64,000 nucleotides of DNA, taken from Diphasiastrum complanatum (lineage: Eukaryota > Streptophyta > Lycopodiopsida > Lycopodiales > Lycopodiaceae). Below, piece after piece: positions 10,332-23,055 of the stretch. The stretch is taken from positions 38,821,800-38,885,799 of the forward strand of contig CM055092.1 of assembly GCA_029204225.1 (NCBI GenBank), written 5' to 3'. A program made the translations under genes and the position numbers. Every line of letters begins with the position of its first letter. Within the stretch, counting starts at the first letter, position 1. The notes under the pieces are model-generated. The model had not been told where the DNA came from, did not search any database, and saw only the letters and a program-made list of their open reading frames with translations.

Positions 10332-11965
10332 ATGCCCTATCAATATAATCTTTGGCATATGAATTCACTACAGGACAGTGCAGGACAAGATATAAGTGAT
10401 GCTGGAATGACAATTATGAACTCCTTCACGATTCCAGAATTTATTCCACCCTACCCCGTGAGAGTCCACTCTATGGAGGCGGAAACTTGCAAAACAATTC
10501 GCGAATGGCTTCTCTATCATTCTGTGGACAAGGTCTTCGACCCTGACAAGTTTACAAAACTACTGCATAGTCCAGAATTTGCAGCTCGAATGTTTCCAGA
10601 CACTTCAGCAGAGAGGTTGGAATTGTTCTCTAAGTTCTTGATAGTTACGTATGTGGTTGACGAGATAATGGACGACACTGAAATTGAAAGACCTTGGGAG
10701 ACGACCGTTTCTCTTGCACTGGAAATTCACAGAGTGATAACATCAACTTTTCCTGAAATTCAATCAGTAACGGAGATTTTAGATACTTTTTCAACTGATT
10801 GGCGTGAAACTATTGAAAATCTCTTCCCTGACGAGCCATACAACGTCAAAGATAGCCATCCTAATCCCTACGAAAGTAAGCCCAACGACTTGTTTTCTAT
10901 CTAGTGTTCTTTAGGAGAATTTCCGAGAAGATGCACATGTAAGCAGGCACATATATCTGCCATCCTTGGTTGCGTCAAGTTGACTGATCGTGTTGATTTT
11001 TCTGATTCTGACAGTTGACGCTGGGAAACTATCCCCAATAGGCTCCTGTTTTCGTGACTTTTGGGGTGCAGCCGTAGCATCGATGCACCGCGAGTCTTGC
11101 CTTCGACTAGCCCGGTTTTAGCAAAAGTTCCTGATAGCCAGTCTCATTCAGATCCAAAACAGAGAAAACGGCGTCATTCCGTCCCTAAATGAATATGTCC
11201 TGATTCGGAGAGACGCTGGAGCAAGCGCATGCTGTCTGGTACGTAAGCCATTGCTGACTATTCATTGGATTTTACGTATATGTTTCATGAATTTACTCAA
11301 GATACTCAGTAGTAACCATGGGATTCTATAATCCGAGGATCGGTGCTGTCAGCCTATTTCCTAAAATTGTCAAACTTCTCAATCAAACAGTATCTTCTAG
11401 GTTCTGAAAAGGCTATTTCTTAGCTTGATGTGTTGTCTTATCTATCATGATTAACCTTAATGCTTGGCTTCAGATATTCGTAGACTTTAACGATTGCGTA
11501 CTTATACCGGAAGAAATCTTCAGCAGTCCTCAAATGCAAACAATGGTGAATATATTCCGTGACATACTATCATGGCACAACGATCTTTGGTCTTTCAAAA
11601 AGGTAAAGCTTAAAAAATAATCATCACGCTTGATTCCTGCACCCACTGATTGACAATTACTCGGTGTTGAAATCTGAATGAGCCGCCATGTGCGTATGCA
11701 GGAATGCCAGGTCAAAGGAGATGTTCACAACCTTGTGTTTCTGCTCAGCCATTATCTTCCGTTTTCATACCAAAGAGCTGCGCAGGTTGTAACCGAAATG
11801 TTGCGTGCTCAATGCAGCGAGTTGGAGGCTGTGGCAGAGGAGCTGCTCAAGGCGACGACTGCAGTGGAGGAACATCGACATACAGTTTGTAGATACATCG
11901 AAGCGAGCAGGCGCTGCATTGGAGCAACTCATGCATGGCACAACAGGAGTCTGCTCTTCAAGTGA
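10332..11965 (+). pseudogene. Microbial-type terpene synthase-like gene, copy 1 (one premature stop)
   Basis: Four exons join in frame: 10332-10875, 11015-11238, 11474-11602 and 11702-11965, all with GT-AG introns, giving about 386 codons, a normal MTPSL length. Exon 1 holds the Asp-rich Mg-binding motif in VVDEIMDDTE (residues about 113-122). Exons 3 and 4 join to NDLWSFKKE, a perfect NDxxSxxKE metal motif. Such class I enzymes ionise prenyl diphosphates to mono- or sesquiterpenes, usually in the cytosol. An in-frame TAG in exon 2 (GGTTTTAGC, where copies 2 and 3 have GGTTCTATC, Tyr) truncates the protein before the second metal motif. All else looks intact, so the loss may be recent or allelic. 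The start is the first ATG after an upstream in-frame stop. Family assignment is by motif and architecture; the product is unknown. Confidence 0.82.
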
Positions 11966-12730
11966 ACATCAATTTCAGCATCATAATAAAAATAAGTATG
12001 ATTTACGATCCAGACTAAGGTCACTGGACAACTAATTGTTAGTTGCTATATTTCACTCATCCAAGTAACAATGTTACAGTAGAGCATTGTTTAGTAGATA
12101 TTGGTATTGCAGCTTCATATAATGTGCTCGTGTACTTTACATGTACGCAACAAGGTGATATGTATCACAGAGGGAGACCCTGCATTGCAAGATTGCAAGG
12201 AGTATCTATTATTTAGGAAGAAATTTTGAAATGAGAAGGTAAAATTGATGAGCAAATAAAAGAAACAACATTGTGGTTTTATACCACAAACGCCTTGCCA
12301 TGTGATAATAATATAAATCCTAAAATTTTATGATTTGGATAAGGCATTTTAGATATTGGTGTGAGAAATTTTGAAATGAAAAGACAAAATTGATGAACAA
12401 ATAAAAGTTAAGAAAAAACTATATTGCTTAAAAGAAGACATGTCTTGTTTGAGGTTTGTATGGATTTTTTATATTGGCTCGTGAGAGGCTCTTTGAGGTT
12501 TAGTGGCTTGTAATATGGTTCTATTAACTCAACATTTGGCCTGTTAAGAAGTTTTGACACACTAAGAGATTGTATTCAGCTCAAGATTTAACATTTTGCA
12601 CTAAGAGATTGTAATAAACTCAAGATTTACAACTTTTCACTTAAAAAACTCAAATTATTGCCTCTGAAGAGCCTCCTTCATAATAATACATAATAATACG
12701 ATGGCTTTTGAGAGGTTCTATAAATCCCCC
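11966..12730. other. 3' flank of MTPSL copy 1, non-coding
   Basis: Contains AATAAA-like signals just after the stop (TAATAAAAATAAG near 11985). Conserved in copies 2 and 3 up to their respective interruptions at 38097 and 58600. A segment around 12263-12330 (ATACCACAAACGCCTTGCCATG) also resembles 30750-30825, so it includes a dispersed repeat. No gene is seen. Confidence 0.5.
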
Positions 12731-12734
12731 CATT

Positions 12735-12970
12735 GTTTAGTTCTTCAGGGTACCGAACCATTCTTTGTTGTCTATCATGTGCCTAGTGGCTCCCGAGTCA
12801 ATGTACCAAGCTTGATCTTCCTTATTCAATGACAATGTTGATGTAAAGATGCTAGAGTCTTCGACTTCACCTTCGTCAACGAAATAGCTAGCTTGCTTTG
12901 GTTTTTCATTGCCCGACTTCGCCAAGAATTTATGGCATTCATTCTTCAAATGGCCGGTAGATTGTTAAGC
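12735..12970 (-). pseudogene. Copia gag/protease junction fragment
   Basis: The minus-strand peptide includes HLKNECHKF, KEDQAWYIDSGATRHM and NKEWF. This is the junction between gag and the aspartic protease of a Copia element, with the DSGA catalytic motif intact. Only about 75 residues remain, with neither end of the element. Confidence 0.8.
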
Positions 12971-12973
12971 AAG

Positions 12974-13032
12974 CATCCAACCAACCTTGTGGATGTTTCT
13001 AATATCCAACCAACCTTGTGGATCTTTCTAAT
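12974..13032. repeat. Two-unit 29-bp tandem repeat
   Basis: ATCCAACCAACCTTGTGGAT plus nine more bases occurs twice in direct tandem. The following ~390 bp up to 13420 show no recognisable gene. Confidence 0.75.
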
Positions 13033-13422
13033 ATCCGTTGATCAATAATAATCCATTTTGTGAGTTCTTGATGAGATTTCTGGTGCTGATCCTAGCAAAA
13101 ACTACCAAGATTGAGTGCCATTAATTAGATTTGACTTTGGTTCATGAGATTTAATTAATCAAGAATGAAATCAAGTCCTTTAAAGTTATTTACAGGTCTT
13201 GAAAGTACATCAAGTAGTGTGAAGGAGATTGAGTCATTTTTTTGTCCAAAAGTAGCCAAGATTGGCTTGATTTGATTGTACGTAGATTGCCACTCATCTA
13301 TTCATTTCAACTTTGTGAGGGAGTGCTAGAAATCTAATTTGAGTGAATAACTACAAGAGATACCTTTGGGAGTTTCTAGAACAAATCAAATCAATTTCTT
13401 ATTTGTAGAAATCACTAGTAAG

Positions 13423-14234
13423 ATGGTATCTATTGGAGCTTATCTTTGAGAAGCTAGCGAGAGATTGAACTCTAAAAATTTTTCCATTTGAAAGATTAGG
13501 ATGGAGTCACTAATGGTGCTCCAATAGATTTATGAATTCTTGATTCGAGTGAAGATGAACCTCTTGGTGCACAAGAGTTAGTTAGATACAAGAAAAGATC
13601 TTCATAGTGTGAAGATGAATGTAAGTAATGATCTTTTGAGATAAGTATCATCTAGTGATAAAGGGCTTGGGATTCTTTGAAATCAATCTATGAATCAAGC
13701 AACACTTATAGAGTCCTCATGCTTAGAAACCAAATCTTGCAAAGCATGAGAAGAAGTGAGGAGAGTGCACAAGACTATGTTCTTAGAATCAAGTCTCTTA
13801 ATAGGGAGTTAGCTTCCATTGGAGAGAAGATTCATGATGGAGAGCTTTTTCAAATAACCCTATGGTCTAGGGGATGATTTCACAAATTTGGTCCAAAGTT
13901 TTGCAATCCAAGACATCTTGCCAACTACAGAAAAACTTCATAGTGTATTAGTGGCTGAAGAGTGTAGGATGCTCCACGCCAAAGCAAGATTGAACTCATC
14001 GTCTTTGCGGGATGGTGATGAGAAAGCCAATTTCTCATTCAAGGAAAAAATAAGACCAATGGCAAGAGGAAACATCCAAAGGAGGCCAAACAAGAGGATG
14101 AAACATCAAGCTCAAAGGGCAAGAAAGACAAATTAATGTTCAATTGCTTTTCCTATGGCAAGAAATGGCATTTTGCATCATAATGTCTCAAGAAGAAGAA
14201 GGCACAAGAGAACAAGCAAAGCAACATTGCACAT
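13423..14234 (+). pseudogene. Decayed Copia gag
   Basis: Translation across frames gives ASERLNSKNFSI and KIRMESLMVLQ, then AQDYVLRIKSLNRELASIG and a degenerate CCHC knuckle (CFSYGKKWHFAS). It parallels the gag of the element at 24681-29605 (LSTSNYSIWKLRMESM). At least two stops replace tryptophan or other codons, and the knuckle has lost a Cys and a Gly. The frame fades where it meets the oppositely oriented Gypsy gag at about 14235. Confidence 0.75.
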
Positions 14235-15982
14235 CAATAGGAGGTGGATGAAGAAGAATCATCCTTGTCATAGTCCTTTGTCTTTGATTTCGAGATTGGC
14301 TTGTCAATGACAGCACTAGACAATTTAGTCTTCGGTAGTTCATCGTCCCCTTCCTCAAATGTCACCACCTTCTCTACATCAACTGACTGAAGTTCAGTGT
14401 TGATAATCTCTTTCGCTTCTGCTGAGATGTCTTTTGCAAATAATTTTGCAGCATTGCAGTCATAGTCGGGGATTTAGTTGTAGATTTATTCATTGAATTG
14501 CTCGAAGATTTCTTCTTTGAAGAGTTTTTGCACTTCATTGAATATTTCTGTTCAGGTTTCGAGGAGCCTTTGTTTCTTGTTGTGACTTTGAATATCTTCT
14601 CTATGACACTTGGCTAGGACTGGTCTTCTGTCTTTGCCAGTTTTTCTTCAATTATATCAATCCTCTGCACAACAGCATCAGTCGAAGCTTTTGCTTTCGA
14701 GTCTGCAGCAGCTGGTGTTGCTACATACTGATATTTAGGTTGCGGCTTCTACGACTGAGGGTAGTAAGGATACTTGTGGCCAAGATCCCTATAGTTAGAT
14801 CATAATGGTATATAACCAATCGGCTTTCATGGTTGAGGACAATCAGGTGAAAAATGTCCTGGCTCTCGACAGTTGTAACAGTTGCCCCACACTGATTTAG
14901 TCGTGGTTTGTCACTTCATCGTTGGTCCAACAAATTCAGGAGGAATGTGTCTTCTTGGTGCGAACTTTGGTCCATCCTACTGGGTTGATGCTACAGTACC
15001 CTGAACATTATTAGTAGTCGCATCATTCTAAAAAAATAAAGTACCTCTTGCACTTTCAAATTATTAAACTATTTATTGAGATCAGCCATATTACTCTTCC
15101 AAAGCTTTTTGACTTTAGAAGTTGACGACTTATCCTTGATGGTTTTTGTGTCATCCTTTCGTTTGGATCGTTGTTTATTTCTTTTATCTCCTTTATCAGC
15201 TTCTGATTCTGATAAATCATTGCTTTCGGAGTCTGAGCTTGAAGAACTAGTACTTGAGTCAAAATTTGAATCATCTTTGCTATCACTACTTACGAGATCT
15301 TTTAGTTGAGCATCGCTTTTGTGCTAGTTTTGAGGTCTCAAAGTTTTTAGCACTAGTTATTACTGCTGCTAAGAAAGTCATGTCCCATATGTCTGCAATA
15401 TCAATCAATCTTTGGTAGTAACCCTAAACCCTAAACCCATTCGATCTGCATATCAACGGTATATACACCGGTTAGTTTGCCTATAAGATTCTTAACCTTT
15501 CGTGTATATTTTCGAAGGGATTCTTTAGTCTTCTTCTGAACATTGTTCAGACGTGTGAATATTCTAGATTTATAACCGATTTCTCTGAACCGGTTTGAAA
15601 ATGCATCTATTAGTAGTAATCAGGTTCCTACATGGCCTGGTTCAACTTGACTATACCATATGCGTGCCTGCTTTCTCGGCAGACCAAGAAAGATTCGCAG
15701 TTTGTCTACGTCAGTTCCTTTGTTATTTGCATTAGCAATTGACTCAAATTGCGAGACATAGCTATCTGCATCATCTGAAGTAGTCCCTTTATAATAATTG
15801 AGCTTAATTTTTGACATAGAAGTGAACCGTGCAGCAGGACCCTCCATACCAAAGCTAATTAGAAATTTAAGTAGCTGGGCAGTGATCTCGTCGAGATTTC
15901 GAGTCGCACTCTCACTTTGTCTTCGTAAAAATTCCTCTCTAAGCTTATGGTATCGTTCTAATCGGGATTCTCTATCTGACAT
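14235..15982 (-). pseudogene. Ty3/Gypsy gag, interrupted
   Basis: The minus-strand start (MSDRESRLERYHKL) leads into KLNYYKGTTSDDADSYVSQF and PRKQARIWYSQV, a typical Gypsy gag core. After a frame break come KTKESLRKYTRKVKNLIGKL, an acidic Ser-rich stretch and a CCHC knuckle (CYNCREPGHFSPDC, about 14835-14880). The C-terminal part ends near 14235 with no protease or RT. A telomere-like tract sits inside the frame near 15425. The gene begins about 50 bp after a primer-binding site, so it is the 5' end of a Gypsy element. Confidence 0.8.
15424..15440. repeat. Short telomere-like tract inside Gypsy gag
   Basis: ACCCTAAACCCTAAACCC, about two and a half plant-type CCCTAAA units, interrupts the gag frame. 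It may be a repair insertion or chance degeneration. Confidence 0.6.
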
Positions 15983-16034
15983 ACACTAGAAATGGAGAGG
16001 GATGTGTCAGTTTTCTTATAACTTTCCTAAGCCA

Positions 16035-16052
16035 TCCCCGACAATGGTGCCA
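16035..16052 (-). other. Gypsy primer-binding site
   Basis: On the minus strand the site reads TGGCACCATTGTCGGGGA. This closely matches the TGGCGCCGTTGTCGGGGA type of plant Ty3/Gypsy elements. It lies between the LTR and gag in the expected order. Confidence 0.7.
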
Positions 16053-16057
16053 AAAAT

Positions 16058-17312
16058 TGGTATATGTCGTACTATACCAATAAGATAAATATAGATTTTG
16101 TAGTAAATAATGTCGAACCCACAGAGGACATCATTAGAAAGTTATGTATTTGGTACAATTTATGATTTATTTCGAGTGGCGTGGCATTGGGCGTTATTCT
16201 GGTTGTCAACAGACATTAGAAAGTAACCAATGTTACTTGTGTTGGGGTGTGTAGTGTTAATTATTCCAGAACATCAGTCTTGCCTCTATCAAATCGAATG
16301 AAATGCGTTCTACAAGTGAGATGTTATCAGAAGTACTACACTCCTGTTGATTAAGATGTCAACAGAGAGTCGAAAAATGTTCGATGTATTCGTGGTTGTG
16401 TAGACAATTAATTAATCGCGTTCGCGAACTATTCATCTCTACACATAAGTTCTCAACAACTTAAGTCCAAGGTTATGGTTAAAGAGCACGAATAGTTTTA
16501 GAGCATGTTACAAACTTATGTCAGTTACAAGCAAGAACACAGATCAAAGACTCAATTCTTCAAACAAAGACTGTCATCTCAAATGTATACATATAGTTTT
16601 ATTCAACAATCGTGCTAGACTGTACCAAATGTAGACGTTATTCAAGTGCCAAAAAGAAAGTATTCACGACAAATGAATAAGATGATTTCAAGACAGTTCC
16701 TAAGAGCATATTTATGGATACACAACAAATGACTGTAATGCGCTAGAGAGTCTATCTGATCAGAGAGTAATTCATGTAAGGCATTAGAGATTGCTAGTAG
16801 ACTCAGGATCATTCACACTCAATAGTGCGGAGAACAGAGATAAGGGAGAATAACTCTCAACACTCTATTCACTTCTTCAACCTCTTACAAATACATAAAC
16901 TCTTCTCTCTCGATGGTCGAGACTGAAGCGTGTGATTAATTTATATTCTATGGGACGAAAAAACACACCTGTAAAACAACAGGTGCGTCGCTCCCGCGAA
17001 AAGGTCTAGTTAACAATTAGGTTGAATGTATGTTCAATTATACCATAAGAGGTATATTTAACTAAGAGTTAAAATTACTCTAGTTTAACATGTCGATTTA
17101 CATTTAGTCGTTTCGCGTAAATGACCTAGTAAAGGCTATCCAAGGCAGTGTTTTCTCTTTTAAAGGTCTTTCCCTTAAATACAAGGCAAGTATTTAGGAG
17201 ATATATCATTCAAAAAATGACTTAGGCCTCTTCGTGATTTATATTTATCTAGCTCATATCTTCATTTTCGAGTATATCATGCCATATTTAGGATGATATT
17301 CAATATTTAACA
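16058..17312 (-). repeat. Probable Gypsy 5' LTR (about 1.25 kb)
   Basis: On the minus strand it would begin TGTTAAATATTG (at 17312), where the adjacent Copia frame is cut, and end CATATACCA next to the primer-binding site. No second LTR is in the window to confirm the edges. No coding sequence is visible inside. Confidence 0.5.
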
Positions 17313-17319
17313 ATTTCAT

Positions 17320-19075
17320 GGCATCACACTCATCATAAGTGAGCCTTCTTGGCTCTGATCTTTCTCTTGTGGATCTTCTTGGTGTAGGTGCTTGAAGTTG
17401 CTCCTCCTCAAGCATCGGCCTTACTACTTCTTAACAACATCAAGATTGATGATTGTAGATCCTACATGAGACTCCTTGATCTTTGCTTCATCCAAGTTAA
17501 AATTTTGATCTTCATGAAAGATCACATCTCTACTTAGAACATTCTTGTCAATAGAGGGAAGATATACTTTATATGATTTCTTAGAAGATGCATATCCAAC
17601 AAAAATTCCTCTAACAACACTAGGATCATCCTTCTTCCTAGTCTCTAAAGGTACATGCACATAACATAAACACCGAAAGATCCTAAAATAATCTACGTGA
17701 GGCTTTTTTTTATAAAACATCTCAAATGTTGTTCTTTCTTCTATTGCAAGATTAGGAAGTCTATTACAAAGATAATTTGCACATGTAACTGCTTCTCCCC
17801 AAAATTCTTTAGGTAGAGATGCTTCTAGCCTAATGGCTTTTGCACATTCACACAAAGTTCTATCTTTTCTCTCAGCAACTCCATTCTACTGAGGAGTATA
17901 CGAACAATAGAATTCTCTTTGTATTCCCTCTTTCTCACAAAAGTATTTAAACTTGTTAGAGATATATTCACCTCCACTATCACTTCTCAAAGCTTTCAAC
18001 TTGAAAGTAAACTACTTTTCCACATAAGCTTTGAAAGTAAGGAAAACATCATAAACCATGGCTTTAGAAGATAGCATATAGATCCAAGAATATCTTGTAT
18101 AATCATCTACAAAAGAAACAAAGCAATTTGCCCCTCCTTTGCATTTGGTTGAAGAGAAATGAACATCAGAGTGCACGAGTTCAAATGGATGTTGTATTTT
18201 GATGCTTGATCTTGGAAAAGGTCTTCTATGTGATTTTGCCAAAACACAAGCTTTACAAGGTTGAAGCTCCTTTGACAGTGTCTTTGGTAGTCCAATAACT
18301 TTTCCTTCCTTGACCATAGATTGCATGGCTTTGAAATTGGGATGTCCCAATCTCTTATGCCACAGATCCTCCTGATGAACCTTAGTCTCATAAGCAATAT
18401 CTGAAATGTTAGCACTCTCCCTAGAATCTAGTTTGTACAACTTTCCAATTCTAGATCCTCTAGCAATAACTTCATTTTCTCTTGAGATTATATATTTGTC
18501 AACATTAAAATTGACATCCAATCCACTATCAAACAACTGTCCTACACTAATGAGATTCTTGGTTAGTCTAGGTACATAAAGTACATCATGCAAACAAAAA
18601 GATTTTGATGATGATGCATGCAGTGGAATACTACCAATTCCTTCAATTCTACACTCTACATCATTAGCAGTATAGATTGATCTTTTTGCACCTAGATATG
18701 GCATGAGACTTGTGAAAGAGTTTTTAGAACTAGACATATGGGAGCTAGCCCCACTATCTATCCACCGGATTTCTTCATTCTTGAAAGGAAAAGATGAAAA
18801 ACTAGACATCATTAAAGAATCCTCTCTTTCACTCTCAACACCCTCACACTCTTCCTCATTAGTAAGATTAGCTTGCTTGGATTGGTTCTTCTTCTTGAAA
18901 CAGTTTGATGCATAGTGACCTTTCTTGCCACAAAAGAAACACTTGATCTTTGATAGCTTCTTCTTGCCACTAGATGCAACTTGTGAGGTTCTTTGGCTTC
19001 GTCCTTCTTGAAGTGTTGTTGACCTTTGCCCTTGCCTCTTGACTTGTCCTTGGTGAAGATTGCTTTGTCATCTCA
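17320..19075 (-). pseudogene. Copia gag-protease-integrase segment, truncated at both ends
   Basis: In coding order on the minus strand: a CCHC knuckle (about 18890-18945, CFFCGKKGHYASNC), protease (WIDSGASSHM), gag-pre-integrase (LWHKRLGHPN), integrase core (HSDVHF, FVDDYTRYSWIYML) and the integrase C-terminal region (PLETRKKDDPS, GYASSKKSYKVY). A STRERSEPRRLT linker then stops at the Gypsy LTR border. Reverse transcriptase and RNase H are absent, and gag is cut near 19075. An in-frame TAG near 17885-17890 and a stop near 18015 split the frame. The Gypsy element appears to have inserted into, or recombined with, this Copia. Confidence 0.88.
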
Positions 19076-19079
19076 AATT

Positions 19080-19580
19080 GTACAAATCATCATGCATGTG
19101 TCCAATTCACTATGTGCATGCCTTGCATGTTAATATGGAAACACGATGACATTTGTTTTCGGACTTTGACCTGAAAAAGAGTAATCTTTTTTGGTGTTTT
19201 TTCATGGTCCTAGTTTTAGGCCAAAATCATGGATTTTTTTAATAAATCTCTAAATTTTGTTTTTAAAAAAAGCCAAAAAATGCATATTTTAAATAAAGAA
19301 CTACAAGTTTTTTGTTCCAAACTTCATAGAACCATCATAATTACAAAAGAAATAATAATTCAAGAGAATGAATGATTTTTGAAACTCAAAATCCGATTGA
19401 AATACAAAATAACTTAAATTATATTTGCACATTCTTTTTTTTTTTTTGTACATTTTCTAAGGAATTTTCACTGATGCCTCTCAATTCAGAACTTGATATA
19501 TTCTCAACACTCGTTTTCAGCTGATGAAGTGGAAGACCCGTCTTCTTAATCAGAGTCAACTGGCATGTCTTCCTCAGAAT
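19080..19580. other. AT-rich non-coding spacer
   Basis: Lies between the truncated Copia gag and the end of the DUF7869-type gene. It contains long A/T runs and no recognisable frame. It may hold one end of the transposon carrying the DUF7869-type gene, but I found no matching terminal repeat. Confidence 0.4.
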
Positions 19581-19586
19581 CCACGT

Positions 19587-22500
19587 CTAATGTTGACAAA
19601 AAACGTTGTAAATCAGCTTTTCTCTGTTGATGACGAGTGGAGGATGATGTTTTTTCAAGTAATCCAAGTCGTTCTTTCGTAGATGATTGGTCATTGTTAA
19701 TTCAAAATTAAATGTCAAAACATCTACATCCTGTAGATTCAAATCGTCGACTCTTGGTTGATTTTTTGGCAATCTCTTTCTTTTGCCCTTTGGATCTACT
19801 TGCAACATTTCGAGTTCGTACCTTCCCAAAAAAGCATTTGTTGAAGTGGTGCGCAACCAATGGACTTGTAGTACTTTTGTTTGATTGCTATTTTGAATAA
19901 AACCAAGTACTTTGGCAATCCAAAATGGATGTCCTTCATTGTTTTCTGAAGCTAGAAGTGCAACAAGGCTTTCAATTTGGATTTCATTCAAATCACGACA
20001 CCATTTCATTTTTGCAGCTTTTACACTTTGCCTATTCTTCCTTGAACCCACATTAATTTCACGTTCCTGATCTTGCACAAGCTGCATGAAATCATTATCT
20101 CGAGGAAGATCTGAAGGTTCGAAAGTCGTAGTTGATGTTCCTAATTTATGAGGCCAATGAAATTCGTTAGTTGTTGATGTATGTTCGAGCATTAGAGGAG
20201 TTTTGATTTCCAAAAACACCCTTTAAGAATTTGTGGAAGATGCTGTTTTTATTATTAAAATATTATAGCACTAATACTTTTGACTTGCCATAACTTTTTA
20301 ATCGTAGTCAGAAGTATATCATCTAACATTCATTGGAAAGCCCTTGTTGAGCGCTTTTCAATGCACCAACCTTCACTAAATTCGGACTTACCACTAAAAA
20401 GTTATCCCATTTTTAGTATGGAATCAAAAAGTTACGTTACGTAGAATTCAAATTTGAGTGTTTTGATTGGTTCATGTGTAAGAAACATTTGAGAAAAAAT
20501 ATAAAAAGAATCTTTACAAAGGGTCTTTTTTGGATTTAGAACTCCTCTAATGATTGAGCAAACTGATTGTTTGTTCCTCGAAAAAGTCCATCCACCAATG
20601 TTGATCAAACTCATCAAAAAAATGATAAGCTGCTTGAATACTTGATTCCAAAAAATTTAACGAGGCAAATGGATCAATCTGATGATGTTCTCTTTGCGCC
20701 TTTTGTTCTTCTAGCAAGGACTTCAAGGGAGACAACACAACAATCTTGATTTGAGTCGATGCAATGTTAAGCAAAAATCGAACTCCTTCAAGAGGTAGCC
20801 ACGAAATTGAATTTGAAAATAGTTTGCTCCATAATAATATTATGTCTGATTCGTTACATTTGATTTTAAACTGGTGCTGAAAGCTAATATTATTAATATT
20901 AGCTACGCATCGCTCTGTTTCATTGGACGCCTTAGCGTAATCACAAAAATCATATGTGTGTTTGATTAATGACACGTTTGGCTTTGGCACATACGATTCC
21001 TCAACAATGCTCTGAAGCACTGATAATGAAAATGCTTTCTTGCATCTCAACCTCTTAGAAAAGCAACTAAACATTTGATCAATTTGATTGTGGGTATGTC
21101 CTACCAACAAAAATCCTATTTTTACTTTTTTGAAAAAACATTTCTCCACTAGCATAGACAAGTATGCCAAAACAGTTTGATTTTTATATTCCCTAGTAGT
21201 GTTGTCAAGCTGCAAATAAAGCATTTCTGGAAGATTTTCACCGAATTCGCAAATTATCTTATGTACAATGGTGATCATCAAATTTGGATTATTTCGAACA
21301 TTGGGATCATTAAAAAAGACCTTGGACTCCAAAGTGCCATGAAACACAAGTGCTCCAACGAGATGAACCTGAATAAAATCTACCTTGTTCAAATTTTTGG
21401 GCACTCTGACAAAATGAGACAACATTGTTTTCTTCTGATCCATGCCACCAATAACAAGTCCCAGATATTTTTGTGGACATTCCAAACATTTCTTTCGATG
21501 CTTGGCCAACTTTTGTCTTTCAACCGTTTCTTGATCTATGTGCAATTGAAGAGCTTTTGTAGCATCCACTGAAAATACAATGATTCACTTATTTAATAAA
21601 ATAAAGATCATACCATAATGGTGCTCAAAAACACTACAACATAAGTTTTTTCAAAACAGAAAGTATTAAAATGAATTACAAATTTGATTAATATTTACCT
21701 TTATCGTCATTGGTGTTTGCAAGCTATTTTGCATACTTTAATAACTCGCAAGTGGAGCATATTGTCATTCATGATTTTTTGGGAATCTTTACTAGTCCAA
21801 AATCTCTTTTCCAAATTCTAAGAAAATATGAGTAACTCAAATAGTGAACATTTTTTGTTTTTGCAAACTCTTTGTACATAAAAAATATTTCTAATTTTGT
21901 AAATTTATATGACAAGTGAAAATATAAGGAATTAGGCAATTTTTCTCCGTGCACATCTATGAGATGCTTTAGCCAAGCAGTTGTATTTGAAACATCTGGA
22001 GAAACAGTTTAACCCTGTAAGGATCCCGTGTGAGTCAGTACAGATCTGATTTTGGCTGAGAAATTTCAAAAATTTGTACAATTTGACTTACACACCCAAT
22101 TAATGTTGGGTCTTTTTGAAGTCGTGAAGGAATTCGTTGAAGCCGTGAGTTTTCAATTGCGTGAACTGCTTTGTAAGTTTTGTGACAAACCTCCAAAGCA
22201 TTTAAAAAATACAAAAATGAATTTTTGTCCGGCCTCACTGTTGTACACAAATAGTAATTTCTCTTATCCTTATTTCGTAAAAAGAAGTTTGATCTTAATT
22301 CTTCAATTTCTCTGATACTCAGCTTTTGAAAACAACAGGATGAGCAGCAAATAATATTCCGTACCTTTCGAATTTTAGATTTTGTAATCAATTGTTTTTG
22401 ACAATTCGTTAAATCATGTGAGTATCTCAAGTCTCTCTTGTATTTTTCTTTTTGTTTGGAGTTTGATCTATAAATTGAACCTATGACACTAGTAGGTGCT

Positions 22501-23055
22501 TGAACTGGTTGAGAAGGTGTTGGAATTTCATGACTGGGAATTCTGGCTCCAAGCCCAGGATGTCCTGGACCCTCAGAAGGCTCTAAATTTTCAATGAATA
22601 TAACCCTTTTAGATTTAACATGATGAACATCACTTTGAGAAGGTCTCCTACGAACATGAGAAAAGCTTGAACATCGCGGATCAACAGACTAACGTGGATC
22701 TGTTGATTTACTAGAATCAGTAACTGAGTGAATTGAAGTTTTGACTCATCACTCAATGATTCAACTTGTTCAAAAGAACAATATTCTAGTTGTGCCGAGC
22801 CTGTATCTGAAAGGTCGAATGATTTGATACAACCTGAGTTACAGACGTCATTTCCTGAAAAGTATTTGCTTGAGGAATAACAGATGATGAACGGGTAAAT
22901 GATGATGATGCCACATCGTTTACCAAAATATGTTCAAATTCAGCAGTGGCTTTGTAAAAAAAGCTTTCATTGGGAATGTCAAATGAAGATGTTGCACTTG
23001 TTGCAACATATTGAGTTACAACTACTGGAATAGAAGAGGTAGAACTACTTGACAT
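19587..23055 (-). pseudogene. DUF7869-type transposase-like gene, fragmented
   Basis: The minus strand holds ordered blocks. (1) 23055-22786, Ser/Thr-rich N-terminus. (2) 22430-22035, Cys-containing block with KLSIREIEELRSNFF and RLQRIPSRLQKDP. (3) 22010-21769, WLKHLIDVHGEKLPN and YSYFLRIWKRDFGLVKIP. (4) 21569-20547, the core: CLECP, GGMDQKKTM, LQLDNTTREYKNQ, GFLLVGHTHNQIDQMFSCFS. (5) 20219-19587, HPFWIAKVLGFI...VHWLRT...GRYELEM. Block order and motifs match DUF7869 proteins, abundant in non-seed plants and animals. Acidic residues in GMDQ and LDN plus GHTHxxIDQ suggest an RNase H-like fold (inference). Blocks lie in different frames; some gaps could be introns (a TTACAG acceptor near 22020), but a TAA follows it. 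Mobile gene or decayed relic; activity is unknown. Confidence 0.65.
20270..20425. repeat. Dispersed repeat (TTTGACTTGCCATAAC family)
   Basis: TTTTGACTTGCCATAACTTT and the next ~130 bp through ACTTACCACTAAAAAGTTAT recur in degenerate tandem copies at about 29866-29995 and 30050-30185. Here the repeat lies between blocks 4 and 5 of the DUF7869-type gene, so it is inserted or intronic. Confidence 0.7.

Noticed and set aside
11678-12035. Overlapping frames around MTPSL exon 4 (for example one starting at 11805)
   Set aside because: They are out-of-frame shadows. The exon 4 frame continues NDLWSFKKE across the intron and has the family's C-terminal helices.
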